Source of the DNA: Hysterangium stoloniferum
Lineage: Eukaryota; Basidiomycota; Agaricomycetes; Hysterangiales; Hysterangiaceae
DNA: 64,000 bases
Direction of reading: 5' to 3'
Assembly (NCBI GenBank): GCA_015178975.1
Contig: WHVD01000015.1
Coordinates: forward strand, 62,001 to 126,000
Shown: piece after piece, positions 36,373 to 47,496 of the stretch
Position numbering within the stretch: position 1 is the first letter of the stretch
How the letters are laid out: each line of letters starts with the position of its first letter
Program-made: the position numbers and the translations under genes
The notes under the pieces: model-generated
Seen by the model: the letters and a program-made list of their open reading frames with translations, nothing else
The model's database searches: none
What the model was told of the DNA's origin: nothing

Positions 36373-39300
36373 GCAACCCTCTGGAATCTGCACGGACAGA
36401 GGGTTGCGTTGACTCTCTCCGTGTTTCCGAGATTGTCCGTCTCAACGCGTCCGCTCTCTCCAATCCTGATTCATTATTTGTAAAACTCGTCTCTGACTTT
36501 CTTGGAAATTTAGTGTTCCAAGCTCTAATAGATTCCGGCTCCACACACTGTTTTGTAGATACCACCTTTGCCATGAAACATAATCTGAAACTCCATTCTG
36601 TTCCCGCAATTTCCTTGCGTTTGTTTGACGGCACTAGCAATACGGCAATTACTCAAGCCTGCGACATGTCTATCCGGTTCCCTTGTGGAACATCCCAGAC
36701 AGTTACATTTTTCGTAACACAGTTGGACTCTAGCTGTTTGGCAGTTCTTGGATACAACTGGCTCACCCGATATAATCCGTTGATTGACTGGGTATTGGGC
36801 AGTATTACTTTCCGGACTCCCGACACTTCCGTTCCTCCTGCAGCATCTTTTCCGGCCAACGCCTTTTCGGCATCAACGGCATCTCCGGCTTCTATCGAAA
36901 CTTCTGAGCCCCCAAAAATCTCTCTCATCAACGCTTCGGCATTTGTTAGGGCGAGTAAACTGGATGGCTCGCAATGTTTTTCGATCAGTTTAAAAGTTGA
37001 TGAAGCATCTGGACGTTTTGCGACTCCAGAATTATCCGAGCTAAAAGCCGATCTGGAAGGAGTTCCCGAAAAATACCATGATTTCGCGGACATTTTCAGT
37101 AAGCAAAAAGCTGACAGGCTTGCACCACATAGGCCTTACGACTTAAAAATCGATATTGAGCCCGGTTCAAACCCTCCGTTAGGACCTATTTACCCATTAT
37201 CCCAATCGGAACTTTCGTCTATTCGGGAGTTCCTGGATGAACATTTGTCAATAGGTTTTATCCGTCCCTCAAAGTCTCCGTATGGAGCACCCGTCCTTTT
37301 TGTCCGAAAGAAGGACGGCTCTCTTCGACTCTGTGTCGATTTCAGAGGGTTAAATTCCATCACACGGAAAGATAAGTATCCACTGCCACTCGTTACCGAT
37401 TTACTCGATGCCCCACGGAAAGCTCGAATTTACACCAAAATAGACCTCAAACACGCCTATCATTTGGTCCGAATTGCCGAGGGTGACGAATGGAAAACTG
37501 CTTTTCGGACTCGCTATGGATCCTTTGAATGGTTGGTTATGCCGTTCGGCCTTACCAATGCCCCTTCCGCTTTTCAACGTTTTGTTAATGATATATTTTC
37601 CGACATGCTTGACGTATGTGTTATAGTCTATTTGGACGACATTTTGGTATTTTCTGAGGATCCCGCTCTTCACGATGAACAAGTCCGTGAAGTCTTCCGA
37701 AGACTCCGTAAAAACGGTCTTTTCGCCAACGGTAAAAAATGTTATTTCGACATGGATTCTATTGAATACTTAGGTTTCATCATCGGCCCTGATGGTCTCC
37801 GTATGGATGAAACCAAAGTTCAAGTTGTCTGTGACTGGCCCGAACCACGGAAGGTCAAGGACATTCAGTCATTTTTAGGTTTCACCAACTTTTACCGTCG
37901 TTTTATTCGGAACTACTCGGATATTACAGTACTGCTCACTCGTCTTACCCGTAAAACTCAACCATGGGTTTTTGACGACAAATGCCGCTCCGCCTTCCAG
38001 ACTTTAAAAAATGCTTTCACTTCTGCCCCGATCCTTTCCCATTGGAAACCTGATTTTCCGATTATTGTGGAAACCGATGCTTCCGATTATGCAATTGCCG
38101 CGATTCTTTCCATTCAAGAGTCCGACGGTGAAATTCATCCGGTCGCATTCCTTTCTCGGACACTTTCAGTATCCGAACTCAATTACGATGTTCATGATAA
38201 GGAACTTTTGGCAATTTTTGAAGCTTTCAAACATTGGCGCCATTATCTCGAAGGTTCCGCAACTCCCGTTGACGTCGTTACCGATCACAAAAATCTCGAA
38301 TATTTTTCTACCACTAAACTTTTAACCCGCCGGCAGGCCCGTTGGTCTGAATTTCTTTCCGCTATCAACATGATTATCCGTTTCCGACCCGGACGTCTTG
38401 GTGGAAAACCAGATGCCATGACTCGACGATGGGACGTCTATCCTAAAGAGGGGGAAAGTAACTACGCTGTTGTTAATCCACATAACCTGAAACTGGTTTT
38501 TACAACGCAACAACGTTCCGCATCTATCCGAGCAACTTCCCTTTACTATCCAATTATGCGTAGTGTCATGATTATGGACATTGAACAATTACATCAAGAT
38601 ATCCTTTCCGCACTCACTTCCGACCCGGCCCTCAAGCCACATTTAGAAGTTCCCGACAATCCCGACCAACCCCGATGGTCACAAGACTCTCAAGGTTTTA
38701 TCCGTCTCGATGGACGTATCTACGTTCCAGATTCCAACAATCTCCGACTCCGCGTACTTCAGTATAAACATGATCATCCAATCTCCGGACATTACGGCAT
38801 CAACAATACTCTTGGTTTAATCCGTAGAGAATACACTTGGCCCAACCTCCGAGATTTCGTAACTCAGTTCTGTAAGTCATGCACCACCTGCTTACGCTCT
38901 AAAACCCAGAGGCATAAGCCGTACGGCCTTCTCAAGCAACTCCCGATACCAGAAAAACCCTGGAATTCAGTTTCCATGGATTTCATCGAACAACTCCCAA
39001 CTTCCGAAGGCTTTACATCCATTCTAGTCGTTGTGGACCGATTCTCGAAACAAGGCATTTTCATACCCACTCATGATACAATCACGTCCTTACAATTAGC
39101 GGAACTTTTCATTATTCACGTATTTTCCAAACACGGAGTTCCATCTCACGTAACTTCTGATCGAGGCTCCAAGTTCGTCTCCCATTTCTTCCAGGCCCTC
39201 GGAAAAGCCCTCGACATGAAACTACACTTCACCTCGGGATATCACCCGGAAGGTGATGGACAAACGGAACGTGTTAATCAAACATTGGAACAATATCTCC

Positions 39301-40058
39301 GCATCTATTGTAATTATCAACAGGACAACTGGAAATCCCTTCTTCCAATCGCGGAATTCACCTACAATAACTCTCCGAATGCAACCACCGGCATATCTCC
39401 CTTCTTCGCCAATAAAGGCTATAATCCGAATCTCACAGTACATTCCGAAGGAGATTTGGCTTCAGTCCGTGCTCAAGAATTTATTACCGATCTCGACGAA
39501 TTACATCAAGAACTTCGGAAAGCTATTTCTTCCGCACAGGAACGTTATCAACGTTCCGCAGACAAAAACAGGATCCCGCCTCCTAATTTTAAAGTTGGTG
39601 ATCAGGTTTTTGTAAAAGCTCAATTCTTCCGTACTACCCGACCTTCTAAAAAACTCGCTGAGAAATTCTTAGGACCTTTTGAAATTATAGCACAAGCCGG
39701 TTCACTTTCATGGACTCTCCGTCTTCCCGACAGTATGCGAGCAGTCCACCCCGTTTTCCACGTTTCCATGTTAGAACCTTGTGTTCCTAACTCATTCCCG
39801 GAACGTATCCAACCTCCGTCCCCTCCGGTCATCATTGATGGAGAACCCGAATTCGAAGTTTCCGAAATATTGGATTCTAAAATCGACAATCACCGACGTA
39901 CTTGTAAATTGCTCTATTTAGTCAAATGGGCAGGTTATGAAGGTACCGACAAGGAAACTTCATGGATATTGGCCACGGAACTTGGACATGCTATGGAAAT
40001 TGTTACTGACTTCCACACGGCTTATCCAGGCAAACCCGGACCTTTATCAGCACTCTAA
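36366..40058 (+). CDS. Pol of family A chromovirus: protease, RT, RNase H, integrase, chromodomain
   Basis: Read by -1 shift from gag; the first Met of the frame is at 36513. Order: aspartic protease (LIDSGSTHCFVD, about 36525), reverse transcriptase (LCVDFRGLN, MPFGLTNAPSAFQ, catalytic YLDDILVFS at about 37630), RNase H (ETDASDYAIAAIL, about 38070; TDHKNLEYF), integrase with HHCC zinc finger (HPISGHYG to CKSCTTC, about 38775-38890), DDE residues in SMDFIEQL, TSDRGSKF and EGDGQTERVNQ (about 38975-39280), a GPF-type module (EKFLGPFEI), and a C-terminal chromodomain (FEVSEILDSK, LYLVKWAGYEG, ETSWI, about 39850-39970). The chromodomain directs integration to chosen chromatin in relatives. No internal stop; all catalytic residues present. 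Confidence 0.95.
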   Translation, partial: RVSNPLESARTEGCVDSLRVSEIVRLNASALSNPDSLFVKLVSDFLGNLVFQALIDSGSTHCFVDTTFAMKHNLKLHSVPAISLRLFDGTSNTAITQACDMSIRFPCGTSQTVTFFVTQLDSSCLAVLGYNWLTRYNPLIDWVLGSITFRTPDTSVPPAASFPANAFSASTASPASIETSEPPKISLINASAFVRASKLDGSQCFSISLKVDEASGRFATPELSELKADLEGVPEKYHDFADIFSKQKADRLAPHRPYDLKIDIEPGSNPPLGPIYPLSQSELSSIREFLDEHLSIGFIRPSKSPYGAPVLFVRKKDGSLRLCVDFRGLNSITRKDKYPLPLVTDLLDAPRKARIYTKIDLKHAYHLVRIAEGDEWKTAFRTRYGSFEWLVMPFGLTNAPSAFQRFVNDIFSDMLDVCVIVYLDDILVFSEDPALHDEQVREVFRRLRKNGLFANGKKCYFDMDSIEYLGFIIGPDGLRMDETKVQVVCDWPEPRKVKDIQSFLGFTNFYRRFIRNYSDITVLLTRLTRKTQPWVFDDKCRSAFQTLKNAFTSAPILSHWKPDFPIIVETDASDYAIAAILSIQESDGEIHPVAFLSRTLSVSELNYDVHDKELLAIFEAFKHWRHYLEGSATPVDVVTDHKNLEYFSTTKLLTRRQARWSEFLSAINMIIRFRPGRLGGKPDAMTRRWDVYPKEGESNYAVVNPHNLKLVFTTQQRSASIRATSLYYPIMRSVMIMDIEQLHQDILSALTSDPALKPHLEVPDNPDQPRWSQDSQGFIRLDGRIYVPDSNNLRLRVLQYKHDHPISGHYGINNTLGLIRREYTWPNLRDFVTQFCKSCTTCLRSKTQRHKPYGLLKQLPIPEKPWNSVSMDFIEQLPTSEGFTSILVVVDRFSKQGIFIPTHDTITSLQLAELFIIHVFSKHGVPSHVTSDRGSKFVSHFFQALGKALDMKLHFTSGYHPEGDGQTERVNQTLEQYLRIYCNYQQDNWKSLLPIAEFTYNNSPNATTGISPFFANKGYNPNLTVHSEGDLASVRAQEFITDLDELHQELRKAISSAQERYQRSADKNRIPPPNFKVGDQVFVKAQFFRTTRPSKKLAEKFLGPFEIIAQAGSLSWTLRLPDSMRAVHPVFHVSMLEPCVPNSFPERIQPPSPPVIIDGEPEFEVSEILDSKIDNHRRTCKLLYLVKWAGYEGTDKETSWILATELGHAMEIVTDFHTAYPGKPGPLSAL

Positions 40059-40146
40059 TCTTTCTGTTCTTTTCTGATCAACTTCCGACACTTCCGTTTT
40101 CACACTCGTTTTAGGTTTTGCAAGTCAAAAAAAATATTATTAAAAT

Positions 40147-41301
40147 CTATCTTAAAGTCTCTGACACCCCAAATCCACCTTCCGTCCCAACCTCCGGCTC
40201 TTCAGCAATTTCCGCACTTTCCACCATATCCTGTACCTCTTCATCTTCACTCTCTGATTCTTCCGGCCCTTTTCCCAACACCCACCTCTTTTCAACACAT
40301 TCCGCCAACGGATCATTAGCTTTTCCCCGTGCCTTATCGGAAAACCCCTCGGATACTGCGATCACACCAATGCTAACCATTATCTTCTCCAGGAAATCGT
40401 TTTGTCTCCGGAAATTCCAGACCAACGAATGGAAACCTTTCTCCTGGATATCATTATGGCGATCCATTGTATCCCGCATTTTCATAACTTCCGTCCCGAT
40501 AAAAACCAACGCGTCGACGGTTTCCTTGAGAAGCTCAATGCCTGTACTATCCGTTTTCGACGCTTCAGTTTCCGTAGCCTTGGCCGCTCCTGAACTTCCC
40601 GCGTCGTTAGTTTTCGGAGTCTTCTCACCTTTCGGAACCCTTTTTGAGGCAAGGGTGCACGGAAGTTTGAGAACTGCGCAGGGATAGCAAGTTCCGCCCC
40701 ATTTTACCTTCTGTTTCCAACATGTCATGTTCCGTATGGAACATCGATAACACAGAGTTTCGTGGACAATTTCCATCCGTTCCGGAGCCTTGACCTTTTG
40801 TTTCTGTTTCGAAAGATTAGTCAATTACCGACCTTTTGTAGATGCACTTACTTTAGGACTCGAAGGCCCAGCTTCTCCCTCTACTTCCACCTCCACGGCT
40901 TTTCGCTGTACGCAACAGTTATCGGTTGGAACCACGGAAATCTATGGAATCGGACTCACCTTTCCTTCCCTTACCTCCTTACGTTTTTCCGCCGCCTCAG
41001 CTTCTTGTTGTTTCTTCACTTCTTCTTCCTTCAACCTCCGATCCTCCATCACTTTCCGCAACCTTGCCAACTCTTTTTCTTTTTCCGCCTTCACCCGCTC
41101 CAATTCCCGCTTTTCCGCCTCCTCCGCATCCTTCAACTCCTGCATCAACGCTCTTTCCTCCTCTTCCTGTCGTCGCTTCAACTCCTCCATTTTCTGGCGT
41201 TTTTGTTGAAGTTCTGCGACCTTCGACATCTTTTGAAGTACGGATATTTCGGTATCTGAGTCTTCCGGGGTAGTGATGAACAACGGCCGACGAATCGACA
41301 T
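40147..41301 (-). CDS. Antisense accessory gene: coiled coil plus Zn2Cys6-like cluster protein
   Basis: Runs opposite to gag-pol between pol and the 3' LTR. Exons 40960-41301, 40852-40905 and 40147-40803 have good GT-AG borders (GTGAGT, GTAAGT donors) and join in frame to 350 residues. The N-terminal about 115 residues are a Glu/Lys/Arg-rich coiled coil. Exon 3 has CX2CX6C-X10-CX2CX6C (CYRCSIRNMTC ... CYPCAVLKLPC), the spacing of GAL4-type zinc clusters, followed by a helical region and a very acidic tail. Both introns keep the frame, which argues for selection as a gene. The promoter would have to lie in or next to the 3' LTR, antisense. Function unknown; a regulator or RNA/DNA-binding accessory factor is inference. 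Confidence 0.75.
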
Positions 41302-41472
41302 ACAAGTTGTGGTTAAAGAAACAAAAACGTTAATTCGAATATTTGGAGGTTTTTATACTCAGAATAATAACCGAAACTCTCACCTCCATAATTGCGTAAA
41401 TTTCACGACACATAACAGTCAGCCGTCGCTTCAAACACTTAGTACCTAATCGCCTCTATGGGATTTCGGCCT

Positions 41473-41485
41473 AACAGGGGGGTAC
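41473..41485 (+). promoter_or_regulatory. Polypurine tract, family A
   Basis: AACAGGGGGGTAC directly before the 3' LTR, the plus-strand primer for reverse transcription. Confidence 0.8.
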
Positions 41486-42068
41486 TGTTACGACCCATTC
41501 CCGGATGTTTCAATATCCGACTTCCGGTCTCCCATTCCCAACTTCCGATCCCCGACTTCCGACTTCGACCTCCGACTACGGAACATCATAGTTACCGTAT
41601 CATCCGCGTTCTTCGTTTGTTCCGCATTTGGTAATTTGTCCATTGACAAGTATTCACTCGTTTGTTGTTGTATTCCCGTCTCGGAATATTGTCTTCCTAA
41701 TATGTCTTATTGTATTTCCGTTTTAAGAACACTTCCGTTTCCGTCTTATTATGGTCTTAGTTTGTAGTACAATAACGAGCAGACTTATATTAGTTTCCGC
41801 GAATTTGTACTTTACCTTAGATCTGATATCGACTTAGTTTCTTATTCCTCCTCCTGTCTTTCTGTACGCTCGATATTCGGAACTCTTCGGAACTCTGAAT
41901 ATCCATATCTTCCGTCATTAGTTCACTTCCGAAATTAAGGACATTGAGCGTTTGCGTAGAGGCGCAGCACATAAGCTGAAGCCGACGTCCTGACCCTATC
42001 CACGAGTTTCCGACTTCCCGGTGACTTCCCGATAGTTCCGGAATAAGTTCCCGACACAGCACTTAACA
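41486..42068 (+). repeat. 3' LTR, family A
   Basis: TGTTACGACCCA... to ...CAGCACTTAACA, 583 bp, followed by the second CCTAT. Confidence 0.95.
41938..41991 (+). promoter_or_regulatory. Conserved LTR stem-loop motif, family A 3' LTR
   Basis: Outer AGGAC/GTCCT and inner CAGC/GCTG. Confidence 0.7.
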
Positions 42069-42073
42069 CCTAT

Positions 42074-45000
42074 TTACCTTGAGGATGACACCGGCATGCT
42101 CCTTAAATTTACCGCTGAAATGTACGTTGTCTGAGACATGACTGTCCCGATTCTTCTTGGCGAGGACTTTCACGTGAACTATGAAATCAGAACGCTCCGA
42201 GACCAGCCGTTGGGCTCTAGATTGATTCTGCCAGGGAGGGCGGGGTCTATTCCAGCCAGTTCCTCCAAGGAGCCACAGCCTTTGGTCTTTTCAATTAGCA
42301 AGATCCCTCTTGAGGAACTAGCCAATGACTCACCTGAATTGACTTCCAAACCAGACAAAGGGGTGCGCACTGAAAGAGTCACACGGGCCTTACAGGATTG
42401 TACTATAGAGCCGGAATCAGCTCGACTAGTACCAATTTTTGTTGGTGATCTTATTGGTGACCAATGGATTATCGAGGGAGCCGTGCTGCAGAAAGATGAT
42501 GGGAGTATACTAGCCACTCCCACCACTGCTATCTCTAAGGAACACGCCATGGTACCTCTCGCTAACCCCTCTCTGACACCAAGAATCATTCGACGAGGGG
42601 AAACTATTGGATTAATTTGTGACGTGAACAAATGGGCCCAGACGCCTAGATCTTCAACTGAGAAAGCATCGATGCAGTCCACAGCAACCAAGATTGCTCA
42701 CCTTGTGGAGAGCCTATCAAGAATAGAAGAGGAGCGTGTCCTTAATCCCCAACCTTCTGGACAGCTTCTAGAACAGGAACTCGCAGATGATTTTGACCCA
42801 GCATGCCCCAAAACGTCAGAGGTCACCACCACGGAAACATTCCAAGTAGAGAACCTACATAAGTTGGTCAATTTAGGACCTGACATTCCTGCTGACATCT
42901 CCTCCTGCCTAGAGTCGGTACTGACTAAGAATGTTCAAGCCTTTGGAGTAGATGGGCGTTTAGGACAAGTAGATGTCAAAGTTAAGGTCCTGTTGAAAGA
43001 AAGCATGCAACCTATTTTGATGTCAATGTTCCCAACTTCCCCAGCCAATAGGAAAGTCATCGATGAGCAAATGGATACTTGGTTTCAACAGGGAGTAATC
43101 GAACCGTCCAAAATTCCTTGGGGGGTGCCAGCCTTCGTCGTTTATCGTAATGGGAAACTGAGAGTGGTAATTGACTATAGAAAATTGAATAGTTTCACAG
43201 TTCCCGACAAATTCCCGTTACCACACCAGTCCGAAATCATGCAAGCTCTTTCAGGGTCCAACATCCTATCTTCCTTTGACACATTAGCCAGCTTTACTCA
43301 ACTCGAAATGTTAGAAGAAGATAAACCAAAGACTGCTTTCAGATCCCATCGAGGACTGTGGCAATTCAGACGAATGCCCTTTGGACTTCGTAATGGACCC
43401 TCTATATTCCAGAGAGTTATGCAAACTGTACTTGCACCTTACCTATGGATATTTTGTCTCATTTATATTGATGACATTGTGATCTTTTCTAAGACATGGG
43501 ACAATCATTTAGAGCATCTAGATCAAGTTTTACAAGCTATAATTGCAGTGGGAATCACTCTCTCACCCAAAAAATGCTTTTTTGGGTATAACTCAATTCT
43601 ATTACTAGGTCATAAGGTGTCTAGACTTGGTTTTTTGACCCACTAAGAGAAGGTCGCTGCCATACTGGAACTAGCTACACCTTCCAAGATATCAGATCTT
43701 CAATGCTTCCTAGGAATGGTTCAGTATTTTTCAGCTTACATACCATTTTATTCCTGGATGGTTGCTCTGCTCTTTAACCTCTTAAAGAAAGGTGTCCATT
43801 GGACTTGGGATTCAGAACACGCCCAAGCTTTTGAAGACATCAAGGTCACATTGAGCTCTGCTCCAGTACTCGGACACCCCGCAAGTGGCATGCCTTATCG
43901 ATTATACACAGACGCTTTGGACTTCGCACTGGGATGTTGTCTTCAACAAATACAGAAAATGACGCTCAGGGATCTAAAGGACACTAAAATCTACACCCAA
44001 GCAAGATCAGCCTTCGATCAATCTCGAGACATGCCCATTTTCGTCACTCGTTATAAAACCAAGGAGCTGGAATTCACTTGGGCAGATTCCTGGGCCTCAG
44101 ATTTTGATGACACCAGTGTCACGGTCAAGCGCGTCATTGCATATTGGAGCTGCACGCTCAAGAAAGCAGAATGTAATTATTCAGCCACGGAGCAAGAAGC
44201 GTTAGCTGCTAAGGAGGGGCTAGTCCATTTCCAGCCCTTTATCAAAGGAGAACATATCCTTTTGATCACTGACCATGTGGCATTACAATGGGCCAGATCT
44301 TACGAGAATACCAACCGTCGACTGGCCACATGGGGGGTGGTATACGCTGCATACCCTGGTCTGGAAATCTTACATTGAGCGGGGTGGGTACACAGCAATG
44401 TTGACCACTATCTAGACTTCCTCGAGTACCTGAATGTGCTAACCCCATGAGAGATGACCTTTTACCGATCGTAGCAGACTCTCACAACCGGAATGACAAT
44501 GAGACATTATGGGAGAACAAACCAGTGGAAAAGGCTGTCTTCCTCACTCACCAGGAGTTAGTCGAACCAGTTGGGACAATGGAAGAAGTCCCCCAAACGA
44601 AATGGGATTTACACAACCTCCCCAGGAACGATGAACTGACGAGGCGACCTTTAATCTCTCGAACCCCCAATTACTCATAGAAATCAATGAGAATTATGTC
44701 AAGAAACTTGGTGATGGATATCAGAAAGATCCCGCCTTCAGAAATCATTATGCTGCCGATCCCATTTCCCCAAATATGGTAGCTACCCCCTCGCACTATT
44801 TCATCGGCAAGAATAAACTATTATTCTTTCGAGCTTCGGACTGGAAAAGTCGAATCTGTGTGCCTAGCAGCATGACTTCAAACATACTCAAATTGATCCA
44901 TGACAACCCCTTTGAAGGAGCTCATGCAGGTGGCCACAGACTTTTCTGACTCATGAAGGATCAGTTTTTCTGGCCGAGGATGTTACAGGACTGCATGATG

Positions 45001-46192
45001 TATGCTCGCAGCTGTGACATATGTATGCCAGAAAACTAAGGTTGATTGTTCCACTTGACAGGGAGCTCTCTGACCCACGGATGTACCTTTAAGGCCGTTT
45101 GAGGTTGTCTCAATGGACCTGATTACCAGATTGCCTTCTTCTACAGAGGGTGCCTACTCTGCCATTTTTGTCACTGTGGATAAACTCACGTGTTCCTTAA
45201 TTTGCAAGCCCACTACTTCAGATCTATCCATGGAAGGATTCACTCAAATCTTTGTGAATAAAGTAGCTGCTCCTTTTGGCTTACCTTCAAGGATAATCTG
45301 TGATTGAGACAAGAGATAGACCTGTAGGTTCTGGAGAGAAGTTTGCAAGGTATACGGAAGCGCCTTTGCGGTATCTTCGTCTCATCATCCTCAAACTGAC
45401 AGTCAAACGGAGAATGCCAATGCCATCATTGAACAAATGCTCAGAGCATATTGCGCCTCTTCGAAAGAGGAATGGTCCAAGTGGACTCAGGTAGTGGCTC
45501 ATACCTACAATTCGACGGTTCAGAGTTCCACAAGTTATGCACCAGCCTTCTTGCTTATGGGATACCTACCAAGAGGAATGTCTCGCTGCTTAGGAGGGGA
45601 TGACCCCATAGTTTCCAGGGAATTGTCCAATAGCCCATTAACTGATCAATGGATTTTAGAATTGGAAAACCATCGACAGATGGTGCAGGACTTGATTGCA
45701 CGAGCACAAGAAGCACAAGCTTGCTGCTACAATAAGAAAAGGAGACCGGTGGAAGATATCTCAGAAGGAGATCACGTCCTAATCAATCCCCATTCCCTCG
45801 AGCTTATTGAAGCCAAAGGACCCGGGAGGAAACTTATACAAAGACAAATAGGACTGTTCGAAGTCTTGGAGAAGATCAATCCTCAAGTCTTTCGACTCCG
45901 CATTCTCTTGGAATACCAACTACATCCAGTGATCAACCGAGACCATCTTAAAAGGTACCACCTCTCCCCTAAGGAATTCGGAGCAAGGGAACTACTCGAG
46001 AATCCTCGGGAACTCAATCGTAACAATGAGGAGTACGAAGTAGAAGCTATAGTAGGGCACAAAAAGCATTGAAATCGACTTCTTTTCCAAGTTTGATGGA
46101 AAGGATATGGACTGGAAGAGGACACCTGGTTAAACGGCAATGACCTTTGTAATGCCCCCGCTCTCCTCAGAGCTTACAAAACTATTTATTGA
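42074..46192 (+). pseudogene. Family B gypsy pol: RT, RNase H, integrase, chromodomain, decayed
   Basis: Continues the frame of 34528. Long protease-RT spacer, then reverse transcriptase (KLRVVIDYRKLN, MPFGLRNGPSIFQ, YIDDIVIFS at about 43460), RNase H (LYTDALDFALGCCLQQ, TEQEALAAKEG), integrase zinc finger (HAGGHRLF, CDIC), a heavily damaged integrase core, an intact-looking C-terminal part (45437-46072), and a chromodomain (EYEVEAIVGH to WKGYGLEEDTW) with two stops. Stops at 42134, 43644, 44376 and inside the chromodomain are mostly TGA or TAA where relatives have Arg, Gln or Trp. A frameshift lies between 44378 and 44447. Inactive. Confidence 0.88.
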
Positions 46193-46392
46193 ATCTAATA
46201 ATCATTTCATCTTCTTACAATGACAACACGGTTTATTTACTTCTAACTCTACCCTTCACTATTCATCCCCCTCAGCTTTTCACCTCAACAACCCAGCGGA
46301 GCTTGAAATTAATATAAAATATGTAAATTCGCTAAAGAAAATTTCATCTCCCTGTCTCTTCCCTCCACGTCAACCTTTCAAATAAGTACACT

Positions 46393-47439
46393 ATGTCGCA
46401 GGAACAACAACCCAAACCCAAGTTCCCCAACTTCAAAAGAATACTGCGACCCCAACTTATTAATACTCCTACCACGTCGTCTTGTACTGAAAAAGTCAAG
46501 CACTGCACGGGTAATTCTGGGACATCATCGTCAACATACTCTGTCATGCAGGACAACACGGAGGGAACCCTTACTGACTCGGGGAATGGAACTGCTTTCA
46601 CCCCATACACTCCTCCCCCCAGACCCCAATTTCCCAACTTTAAAAGGATACCTCGACCCCAAGCAATGGTTCCTCCTTCCCCACCACCTCGAACAGAAAT
46701 TGTCAAGCATGTGGAGGTGGCCTCATCGTCCACATTCCCTACACGAATGGACTCCATTTCAAAAGCTACACCCCTGTCCTCTGGTACTTGGGGGGCTCCC
46801 TCGGGAACATGGAGCGAAACCCCCCCACCTTCTCATAGTATTTTCCCTTCCACTGAGGAGGAGATCAGGAAAAAACGACAGTCCGAGGCTTTCTCTGTGC
46901 AGGTTCAGGAGGAACTAAAAATGCTCAAGAGGAAAAGGAGGGAGGAGTACTTAGAAGGACAGCAGAAGATGGGTGCGAGGGATAATGTCCCTTCAAGACG
47001 GACACGGCAGGAATGGAGGAGAATGGAAGGACACAACAATCCTTCCACCATCGCTCCCCCTTTGGGTCATAAGTGGATGGATTTTGCTGAGACGGATTGC
47101 AGTGATGGGGGCACACCATGCATTCAGAGCATAGGACAGAAAAGCAGGAAAGGAAAAGATGGGGTCACCTTCTACGATTGGGATAAAGTACAGAGAATCA
47201 AACTACAAAGCATTGCATTGCGACATGGGGATGGCACTGCACTACCTCCCAGACCTCCTTCCCAATGTGGGCCTCAGGAACGGACCTACTGGATGGGGCC
47301 CATCAATTCTTCATCCGATTCAGAGGATGACCGATCACACTACCCCACCTATGACGGCAAGTACCTTGGTGCTGATTGTCACGAAGTATTTTTGCTTCCT
47401 GACAACATTCACTTCTTCATGAGTGACCCTAATCAATGA
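46393..47439 (+). CDS. Family B accessory ORF 1, unknown function
   Basis: 348 residues downstream of pol, on the sense strand, inside the B element. It contains a repeated basic motif (KFPNFKRILRPQ at about residue 10, QFPNFKRIPRPQ at about residue 80), a Ser/Thr/Pro-rich region, a charged helical stretch (EEEIRKKRQSEAF to LKRKRREEY, about residues 157-195), and an acidic end. No signal peptide or membrane segment, so not an envelope protein. It may be expressed from its own promoter or by splicing. Not recognised. Ends just before a G-rich tract that looks like a polypurine tract. Confidence 0.6.
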   Translation: MSQEQQPKPKFPNFKRILRPQLINTPTTSSCTEKVKHCTGNSGTSSSTYSVMQDNTEGTLTDSGNGTAFTPYTPPPRPQFPNFKRIPRPQAMVPPSPPPRTEIVKHVEVASSSTFPTRMDSISKATPLSSGTWGAPSGTWSETPPPSHSIFPSTEEEIRKKRQSEAFSVQVQEELKMLKRKRREEYLEGQQKMGARDNVPSRRTRQEWRRMEGHNNPSTIAPPLGHKWMDFAETDCSDGGTPCIQSIGQKSRKGKDGVTFYDWDKVQRIKLQSIALRHGDGTALPPRPPSQCGPQERTYWMGPINSSSDSEDDRSHYPTYDGKYLGADCHEVFLLPDNIHFFMSDPNQ

Positions 47440-47496
47440 CGAAAGCTGCCGACTTCTGTCAGAGTTTGGAGGGGGTACTGTCCAGCCATCCCCGCG

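Larger units (their letters stand above)
34529..42068 (+). mobile_element. Complete Ty3/gypsy chromovirus, family A
   Basis: 7540-bp element with 583-bp LTRs, target duplication CCTAT (34524-34528, 42069-42073), a self-complementary primer site, intact gag, intact pol with chromodomain, a spliced antisense gene and a polypurine tract. The two LTRs differ at only about a dozen positions by eye, mostly transitions, so the insertion is fairly recent. It lies in the protease region of the older family B element. No stop or frameshift besides the likely programmed one, so it may still be active. Confidence 0.95.

Noticed and set aside
40762..41273. Plus-strand open frames of 115-165 codons
   Set aside because: They are mirror frames of the antisense coiled-coil gene; Phe/Leu/Ser-rich translation is the reverse reading of Glu/Lys-rich codons.
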